A stretch of 64,000 nt of DNA from Penium margaritaceum. Lineage: Eukaryota > Streptophyta > Zygnematophyceae > Desmidiales > Peniaceae. Location of the stretch: contig SZWC01000563.1 of the NCBI GenBank assembly GCA_023375785.1, positions 231,448-295,447 on the forward strand, given 5' to 3'. A model generated the notes under the pieces. That model was not told where the DNA came from. It was given only the letters and a program-made list of their open reading frames with translations, and did no database searches. The position numbers and the translations under genes were made by a program. Shown here in pieces: positions 56,361 through 64,000 of the stretch (positions within the stretch are counted from its first letter, which is position 1; each line of letters opens with the position of its first letter).

Positions 56361-57316
56361 TGTCTAAAACTATGTGGTGGCAGCTCCAACATGACATGAT
56401 GGGTCTTCTCTGTGTTCATGGCTGTGTTCTGAGTAAGTTCAGAGTCTAGGCGTGAGCTTTCTGGTCACCTCGCGCTAAGTTCGTGGGAGTTGGACAGAGT
56501 TGTGAAACATCCACTTTTGCGAAGAGAATAACGTCATTTTGAGTTAGTTGTTTTACATCAACATGAACTGACGAGTTGTAGGATTATTCACCAGCTTTCC
56601 AAAGCACCAAACCGTGTGCGATTTGTGCATCTAGCTCCTGCTACGTCCGTTGAAGCCCGTCACCCCAATCTAGCATGTCAGTCGACGGCACGCACGATGT
56701 CACCCACTGAGGTACCCTCACACATTAAGGACACATCAAAACGCCTTTCCAGGGGCGTAGATGTCTCTACACATACTGGTGGAATCCCCTGCGCCGGTGT
56801 GTTTTGATGAGTAAATCATGAATTTTGGTGATGGGGATCGATGTGATTTGAAACCTGTCCGTAGACATTGCCATTTTGACAAAGTTCCCGAGTGACAAAC
56901 TGTACTACTGAGTTTTGGGATCCGAGCTAGAATTTTGGCTAAGTCCCTCAGTAACAACCTGTACTTCTGACATCCGACGGATCATTTGCCGGAGCGACTC
57001 GGCGGTCCTCTGTGGCAAAAACACTATATGTATTTTTGTTACTCGCTTCAGTGGATTTTTCACCGGCAGTCAAATCATGGCCGACTCCCCAAGCTGCCAC
57101 GCACACCCCAACTTTGGAAGCCCATATCTCCTTTGATACTTGTCCAACTCTGGTAAAATGAACTCCACCAAGTTTAGAAACTTGTCAAATTTCATGAATT
57201 TTAATCCAATCTGAATTTGGAGCACTCTTCATGTAGCTAGGGTAAATTGCAGTGATTTTTCCCCTCCAATGGCTTGTCGATGCCTCCTGGCACTGCCTCT
57301 GGCATGTTGAGGGGCA
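56361..57316 (-). repeat. E9 5' LTR
   Basis: 956 bp, colinear with 50997-51952. Its right edge GGGGCA at 57316 is followed by E8 RT sequence. Confidence 0.8.
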
Positions 57317-57930
57317 AAAAACAGGGCCAAAAAACATAGCCCACACCAGACATTGGGAGAGTCCCTTGGCCATGAGGAAAGCCTTGTAGCATTTCAGTGA
57401 GCCATTGGACCTCTCTTTCCTTCAAAACACCCTCAGAGTTTACATGGCCTCACGACCAAGCAGGCGCTTCACGTGCTCATAAACCCCATGCTCCTTGATT
57501 GTAGTGTGTTCCTCACGCATAGCCTGCTCCTAGTGTGTTGCATCTACAGCCGATAGCACTTGTTGCACTATGTTCGGTTCAGGAACACATTTCCTAGTGC
57601 CATTCGCATCGAGTACGGTGGCAACTGAGGGATGTGGCAGAGGCCGAGTAGACCCAGTCACCGCAATGGCTCGGTGGAACCCATCAACGATAAGAGAATA
57701 TCCATGCATGGTATAAGGCCGCCGCCAGGCCAAAGGTGTCAAGAACAGAGATAGAAGGAGACTGTGTGGGCTCAATTTCACCACTGTGAACAGGACGGAC
57801 TGATCGCATAAGCCTATAAGGACCACTCGAGGCTGCACAACTGTTAGGAGGGACAAAATGAGGTGTACACTGTAATGGTCTCAGACGACCTCCTGGCACG
57901 TAAATCCACAATGACGCAATAGGGGGCTGC
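57317..57930 (-). pseudogene. E8 reverse transcriptase, part upstream of E9
   Basis: Matches the E5 region 30560-31040 in order: SVLDTFGLAAALYHAWI and VLSAVDATH blocks, then the RT entry up to the E9 LTR. Confidence 0.65.
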
Positions 57931-58300
57931 AAGGGTGCGACAGTGACTTCTGAAGATGGGAACAAAACTGGCGACGCAGGGGAAAAAACACGACGAGATG
58001 ATGTCGATGCGAGAGGGAATGATATAGGCGATGGCCTCGGTATGACAGGAAATGGTGTAGGGGACAACGTAGACGCGATAGGAGAGGATGCAGGCAACGA
58101 TACAAACACGACAAGAGAGGATGCAAGAGACAACAACACGTACCAAGAGATGACATAGGTGATGATGCAGACACAATAGGAGAGGACACAAGTGATGATG
58201 TAGATGCGACAAGAGATGATGTAAGCAACACCAAAGACACAACATGAGATGAAGCAGGCCATGGCGCAGATGTGGGATACGGAGCAAAGCCACTAATACA
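57930..58300 (-). repeat. E8 integrase-RT linker with short tandem repeats
   Basis: Loose units of about 33 bp with a TCATCTCNTGTNGCATCTNC-like core on the minus strand, the counterpart of E5 30030-30420. Confidence 0.6.
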
Positions 58301-59690
58301 GGGCACTCCATGCAGACCACCTCTCCTTGGACGAGTGAAGGGCACAAGTGATGGGACTGAATGGGCAATATTGCAAGAGAAGTTCCTCTCAAAGCAGAGG
58401 GCATTGTGACACTAGACAACCCGACCATGCTCAGGGTTCCAAAAGTGCCAAGCCTTGGACTTAGATGAGACAAAAATGAATGAACACACACGACCTCAAG
58501 GAGAGAGCTTACCATTGCTTTGGTCCTCAAGGAGCTAAATGCAGGTGATGCTATCCCAAACACGAGCAAGGAAAAAGTCAGCATGATAACCATACCATCG
58601 TTCAAGCTGCGTGATATGGCAAGGCAGCGGACCATGGGGGACATGGTTCTAAACCCACGTTGTGTAGGACATGGACTCAAAGGCAAACAATGGAGGGAGG
58701 CCAGACTCGAAAAGACGGGTGCAAACACTGTCAGTGAGAGTGTGGTTCCAAAATTCCTATACTCCATTCAATTGTGGTGTACATCAAGCAGAGAGCTCCA
58801 GATACACCCCTTGAGAATGGAGGATGCCAGTAGTGGGATCCATGAACTTCCCACCACAATCAGAGGAATGCTAACACCTAATTCTGGTAAGCACGCTCAG
58901 CTTGGACAAGCCAAGACTCAATGGTGGACCCAATATCACTTTTCTAGCAAAGGGAAAATTCCAGCGAAAGCAAAAGAAATCATCCGTAAGACACAAGACG
59001 TGCCGTCCAAAATCTCTCAGATATTCATCAAGGAGATGTTCCATGACGTCTGCATGGAGAAGGGCAAGGGGCCGCAGCATGCAGGAGTCAGACGACAGGA
59101 AGGACGGGAAATGAAGCTTGCCTTGAGCGCAATCAAGGTAGTCATCAGTGCAGGGCGTAGGGAATGTGCAAGGGTCAAGACCAAAAGGAAGCTGATGATG
59201 CAGGAGGCTATGAATGGCGGCTATATGCATGTGACACAGGCGGCAATGGAGTAAATGTGTGTGCGCAGGGGAAAGCAAGGGAGCAAAATTCACATGTGCT
59301 ATGGCAGTGATGGCTGGCGATGGTGCAAGGACACATGATACAACTTGTCACACCACAGACCACAAAGAACAGGATGGTCAAATGACTACAGCGACACAGT
59401 GTTGACGCCATGAATGAAACAAGTTTCATGCCCTCATCGTCCAAAGTAGTGATAGGCAGCAAGCTGATGTCAAGCGCAGGGAAAAAGAGGACGTCAGGCA
59501 ACACGACGTCACTTGATGACGCACAACACCAACATCTTGAACTGCAACATCTGGCTAGAGCTAGTGCGGAGAAAGCGTACATCACTGATAGGCCCCAACA
59601 TATAGCTGCGGCACGAGACAACGTCATGTGATAAGGAGCTCCAGAATTGATGATCCAGAAGCCACTCGACACACGAGATGGAGCAGTCAC
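58300..59690 (-). pseudogene. E8 protease and integrase
   Basis: 59208-59690 includes SSGFWIINSGAPYHMT, the protease region. 58871-59293 has LLHCRLCHMHIAAIHSLLHHQ and LDCAQGKLHFPSF. Integrase core and post-core pieces continue to about 58400. Confidence 0.7.
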
Positions 59691-59696
59691 ATAAAA

Positions 59697-60192
59697 CTAT
59701 GCAAAACTGCAATCAGGTCTAGGAGAGTGCTCAGTGCAACCAAAAGTCATAGCAAGGAGACGTGGCAGGGTGAGCGACTTCCACTGCTCAATCCACTCCA
59801 CAAATGACATAGCCCCACCACTCAATGCACTCCTTAGGGCTCCATTTGACAAATAAAACTGACCCCCGAACTCAACAACCAAACTCACACTGGAGGGGAA
59901 AACCGGAGGCTGAGGATCGGAAGGGAATGTGGAGGCTAAAGCAGATGTGTCCGGACAATGTGGTAGCTCGTGAAAGGAATGAGCTTGCAGCAAAAAGAGA
60001 GATGGAGCTGCTAGCTAGAGCCACGATGGACGGGTGTAGGATAGTGAAGGCAGCCCATAGATGGTCCGGTTGTGTTGTAGCTGAAGCCAGCGCCACCTCG
60101 GGTAGGGTATAGTCATCACCAAAGAGTCTGGCACAAAAGCCCAACCAGGCATCGAAACCATCAAGGACATGACGTTGGTGGTCTCCCGCCAC
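59697..60192 (-). pseudogene. E8 gag remnant
   Basis: Frames with GGQFYLSNGALRSALSGGAM and HPSIVALASSSISLF align in order with E5 28190-28650. No zinc knuckle seen. Confidence 0.5.
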
Positions 60193-61503
60193 ATGGGATC
60201 AGACTCTCACGTACGAGGGTCTCCACCAAAGAGGATGGAGGGTGAAAACAGGGCACACTGTTTCCTAAGGCAATGGGACAAGTCCTCGAATGCACGAGTC
60301 TCAACCACGTACAGGGAAGGATAAGAGAAAATGAAAAGGGAAAAAAGTTTTTAAAAAAAGAGAAGGAAAGAGCGGGAAAATAAAATTACACCACCAACAA
60401 GAAGTTGGCAGTCAAGGTGAGACCCCGGTTCATCCGGGGTTGAGAGGGGTAACAAGGCTCACCTCCTCTCTCCCATCCATTTTTTCTGGGTAGGGAGGGT
60501 TCGCTCGACATTCGCTGGCACCAAAAAAAAAAAAAGACAAAAAGAGGGAGGGGATGTTGAGCGATGAGCCCATCAACTGAAAATCTTGTCGATCAATGAG
60601 CTCAACGGTTGAAGAGGTCATTGCCCGAGCACATCAACAGGGGGGATAAAGAGGACGGGAAGCTACAGAGTAGCTTCTTGCCGGCTGACAAGCTCGTGTG
60701 GCAGCGGCAAGCACAGTTACACTGCCCGCGCCAATGCCCACGCGGCTTCTCATCTGCTCCGGTGGTCCTTGAGACGGCAGATACGCCACTGCTTCTACTG
60801 CCATTGCTGCTACTGGTACTGCTGTTGCGGAAGCTGTTGTTGTGGCTGCTGCTGTTCTGGCTGCTGTTGTGGTTGCTATTGTTAGTGTGGCTATAGCTGC
60901 TGCTTCTACTAGTGCGATTGCTGCTGCAATCTGCCGTTTTCGCTGCTGTAATCTGCTCTTGTAGCTGCTGATATAAGTGCAGATACTACTGCTATTGCAT
61001 GCGATGTTATTACTGCAGCAAGTGTTGCTATAGCTACTGCTGTAGCTGCTAGTGCAAGTGCGTATGTTGCTACTACTAGACTGCTGCACGAAGATGCAAT
61101 GCAGCCAGAGGATTGGCGCTGCCGCTATTTTTTCTCCTATTGTTGTTGCTGTTCCCATTGGTACTGCTGAGAGTAGTTATGCTTGCTATGACGAAGGCAG
61201 CCAGGTGCAGCTGCTACCGCGGTAACAGCTGCTGATGCTGTGGAGGCAACCTAAGATGCCACCGCCACTACTTCACATCACCTCCAAGAAGGCATTTGCG
61301 ATGAGAGAAACTGCTGAATTCTTTTTAGGATCATTCCACCACTGGCTCTGTTGGAGGACTACGTGATGTGAGCCCTGAGCTCAGGGCCTCCACATTGCCA
61401 AGAAGTGTACTCCCCATCCAGCCTAGTACCGCCTAGCCCAGATGGTTCTGGTGCCGCTCCTGTGTGCTGTGTGGTGGGAGGAAACGATCGTGCCTCTCTA
61501 TAC
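60193..61503 (-). other. E8 leader with CAG triplets
   Basis: 60780-61180 is CTG-rich on the plus strand, hence CAG-rich in the element's sense. 61325-61400 matches the E5 leader in inverted orientation. Open frames here are triplet by-products. Confidence 0.7.
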
Positions 61504-61513
61504 CTCTAATGCA

Positions 61514-61612
61514 ATGAGGGAATAGAGACAACCCCCTAAGTAAAGTGTTGTGTGAGGGTATGCTGCGTAGAACACAACGTGACAGTTGGTGCTTTGAAAG
61601 CAGTGGTAGGTT
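61514..61612 (-). repeat. E8 5' LTR, partial
   Basis: About 100 bp matching the end of the E5 LTR (CAACTGTCACGTTGTGTTCT and TCTATTCCCTCA on the minus strand). The rest of the LTR is not recognised to the right. Confidence 0.6.
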
Positions 61613-61873
61613 TTGTGGAAGCTGTGCGGAAGCCACGTAGGCTTCCGCACAGCTCCGACGGGCTGCCAGCCACCAACCAGAGAAAAGAACTCGGCATATC
61701 AGTAAACTTCTGAAGAGGTTACCCAAGAACAACTACGGTATTCTTGGAAAAAAACATCAATTTGCCTCTTTCAAACAAATCATCCACAAAAGCAGATACT
61801 GGTCTTCCTTGAAACTTTTACTATCACTCAAGAACACACACAGTAGTAGTGACTGCGTCCGCCACCTGCAACT
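61613..61873. other. Unassigned junction with a perfect hairpin
   Basis: Between E8 and E10. It contains a perfect 15 bp inverted repeat (61620-61634 and 61640-61654) with a 5-base loop ACGTA. Nothing else was recognised. Confidence 0.6.
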
Positions 61874-63130
61874 ATGGCCGGACCCGGTACCGCTAGTGTT
61901 AGGCAGTCCACCCCTTCTAGCGCAACACCACCGACTGACCTAGTCGCTGATCTTTAGAAACATGTTGATGACCTACGGACACTTCTAGCCACCTTACAGT
62001 CCATCCCGACAGCCGTAGTCCAGCCGTCTCTTCGTGGCCAGCCTAGTCACACTGTCTCTGTTGTGGCCCAGACCGTAGCCCAACAGCACCAGCAGCAACA
62101 ACACCAGTCCGTCTCCAGTGTCATAGGGTCTTTAGGCACTTCAGCCAGTACTCAGCGTAGGCCAAAGGATTTTGAGACATCACCACCCCACCTTGAGGTT
62201 GGAAAGTTTGTGTCCTGTGAGCTACTGTTTCGCCTGTGAGCTCAAGGTGAGGTTCTATGGCCCTACTACACCCTGAAGTACGACTCATCCATGTCCGAGC
62301 AGCTGTTCGACACAGGTCGTGCAGCTAGGGCCGTTGTCTTCATTGCACCAGAGTGATTGCCCTTTATTGGTGATCCTAATGCCAACACCGACCTTGATCC
62401 CCGTGAGGCCTGGAGAACCCTCACACCTCCCTACCGTCCTTCTTGCCAGGCCATCATCAGTCACCTTCTAAGGAGTTTTAGCGACCTCAAGATGAGTGAC
62501 TGTCACCGGCTATTGGCACCGCCCACAGGATCTTCTCCGTTGGCTTGGCAAGGCTGGCCTGCCTCTGCTAGCCGCTCTTCTCACAATCAAGAATGGCGCA
62601 ACTCCTGACTATGCAAAGATCCTTGTCGACTTTCACCTTGAGATCTTGGAGTCCATGGCGTCTCAGGGCACTCAAATGTCCTAGTTTTATTCCTAGTTCT
62701 TGGACGTGGAGGAGGTAATATAGGACACTCGTCTGTAGCGTGAAGACACACAGGCATTATCAACAATGAGCTTTATCTCTCCTATGCCTTCATCGACTAG
62801 GATCCCTGGTGACGTCCGAGCCACGCTGGCCACGGCAAGGGGGGAGAAGGGAAGAAATGGGAGGGCAAGACCCAGCTTCCGTCCGACAGCAGCTCCTCCT
62901 ATAGCACCTATCTAGTCTGCCACAACTGCGGCCAGCCGGGTCATGGCTGGTACACATGCCCACTACCCATTGAAGAGTCTCCCGCCATCAGTCCCATGCG
63001 TCGCAAGCATGAGTAGCACCTTGGTAGCACTCCAGCTACTACCGCCTCTCCTGTTGGCACTTCCTTTACTTCATCAGCAATAGTCTCCTCCACAGTCATG
63101 ACTACATCCCCGACTCCTATCATGTCTTCA
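61874..63130 (+). pseudogene. E10 gag
   Basis: MAGPGTASVRQSTPSSATPP start, a Gln-rich stretch, PKDFETSPPHLEVG, a capsid segment comparable to E3 (ALLTIKNGATPDYAKILVDF) and the knuckle CHNCGQPGHGWYTC at 62918-62959. Confidence 0.75.
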
Positions 63131-63299
63131 TTCAGACATGCTATTGCATGGACTCTGTATCCGGCGTGGTCACCTCCACCGTCGCAGCTCGGCTACACCT
63201 AAGCTCCTCCCTCTAGCATGGCCACGCCGCATTACCTTCAAACTCTTGGACCCTCTTATCACAAGCACCAACTGGAGGAGTTCATTACACACTGCCTCA

Positions 63300-64000
63300 G
63301 TATCCCTCCTCATTAGCCCCATGAAATAACAAGTTGTATGTATGCTAGTCAGGAGGTCACAAACAGTTGTCATACTGAAACTGCTCTCTGTGGTGATCTC
63401 CCTATGGATGACTGTTGTATTCCTAATTCCCTCTTGGATGATATTGCCTAGCTTGATGATTGGCAGACACATTTTGCATCTTCGTCTCCTGCGCATTGTC
63501 CGTTGCCAGCATCATGTCAGGTCGCTCACTACAACGTTACCGCATCTATCCACAAGCCTGATGGCACCTGGATTATCATTTCTGACACTATGCATCACAT
63601 GACGTCATGTCATTAAGCGTTCAGTATGCTTGGCCCGGTTGATGATGTTCATTTTGTTCAGACTGGATCCGTTCAGGTACTTCCTGTTCGTGGAGTTGGT
63701 GTCGTCCGTTTTTTAGGTCCGTCTGGCGACATCTACTTCACTGATGTGTTGTATTTACTTAGCATTAGGCTCATCCTTTTGTCTGTCACTGTTCTTCACC
63801 GCATGAGCATGGATGTTCTGCACTCTTGTGTCATTGGCGCAGTCAATCTTTGTCCGTCTAGTCGTGTGATGTTGCGTGCAGAGTCTCGTGATGACTTGTG
63901 AAGCATCACTCGTTTTTCTTCTGTGTCCTCACCCTCCTCCTTGGACGTTCACATATGCCACGTACACAGCTCTGTCATTCAAAAGCATGTTTCGCACGCA
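63300..64000 (+). pseudogene. E10 protease and start of pre-integrase
   Basis: The protease region lies near 63565-63610 (MHHMTSCH follows the active-site position). LPVRGVGVVRFLGPSGDIYF at 63680-63740 is the strand that follows it in E3. Confidence 0.7.

Larger units (their letters stand above)
50997..57316 (-). mobile_element. E9: Copia LTR retrotransposon fossil nested in E8
   Basis: Minus strand: 5' LTR (57316-56361), half-tRNA-type primer site, gag, protease, integrase, RT, RNase H, purine tract, 3' LTR (51952-50997). Both LTRs are 956 bp and differ at roughly 17% by eye. Polymerase blocks are closest to E6. Five bases outside the ends (AAAAT and AAAAA) are a possible decayed target duplication. 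It is broken in well over ten places. Confidence 0.85.
47481..61612 (-). mobile_element. E8: Copia LTR retrotransposon fossil, split by E9
   Basis: Same family as E5. On the minus strand: a partial 5' LTR (61612-61514), leader, gag, protease, integrase, linker, RT (57860-57317), the nested E9 (57316-50997), the rest of RT (50996-50446), RNase H (to 49687), an unexplained 1.7 kb stretch and an E5-type LTR (47991-47481). The RT sequence runs up to E9 on one side and resumes on the other, which shows E9 inserted here. It is badly broken, with well over ten breaks. Confidence 0.75.
61874..64000 (+). mobile_element. E10: Copia LTR retrotransposon fossil, 5' coding part
   Basis: Gag, zinc knuckle, protease and the start of the pre-integrase region are visible; it runs off the right edge. 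No LTR, primer site or triplet leader precedes gag. Related to E3 but clearly diverged. Several breaks are present in the visible part. Confidence 0.75.

Overview
The window is eukaryotic DNA made almost entirely of broken, nested LTR retrotransposons. I found no convincing host gene, no rRNA or tRNA gene and no CRISPR array. Three primer-binding sites read TTGGTATCAGAGC, which matches the 3' end of the plant-type initiator methionine tRNA, so a green plant or green alga with a large repeat-rich genome is the best guess. The species cannot be fixed from this sequence.

Layout, left to right (labels are mine): E1 (1-4215, minus, runs off the left edge, family uncertain) lies in the terminal repeat of E2 (4216-8997, minus, Copia). 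E2 meets E3 (8997-17784, plus, Copia, same family as E2) head to head. E4 (17785-26491, minus, Copia) follows and holds a 0.45 kb insert (20311-20765) and a 980 bp inverted-repeat DNA transposon, T1 (24359-25338). E5 (26735-32964, plus, Copia) is followed by about 0.75 kb of unassigned DNA. E6 (33714-39430, minus, Copia) is the best preserved element, with both LTRs, primer site, purine tract and a 5 bp target-site duplication. E7 (39807-45339, plus, Copia) is followed by a pogo/jerky-like DDE transposase remnant (45507-45960), a Copia RT scrap and a lone E4-type LTR (46848-47461). E8 (47481-61612, minus, same family as E5) is split by the nested E9 (50997-57316, minus, same lineage as E6). 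E10 (61874 to the right edge, plus, Copia) begins with gag.

Relative ages follow from nesting and LTR differences counted roughly by eye: E6 is youngest of the paired-LTR copies (about 7% between LTRs), then E3 (about 11%), E9 (about 17%) and E5 (above 20%). E8 must be older than E9, and E2 older than E1.

The most interesting signals are: two elements whose primer site matches the anticodon-loop region of initiator tRNA (Drosophila copia-style half-tRNA priming) beside others using the tRNA 3' end; long CAG/CAA-rich leaders between primer site and gag in several families; 33-36 bp tandem repeats in the integrase-RT linker; the T1 transposon with repeated motifs inside its ends; and three assembly joins marked by N where flanking sequence is duplicated.
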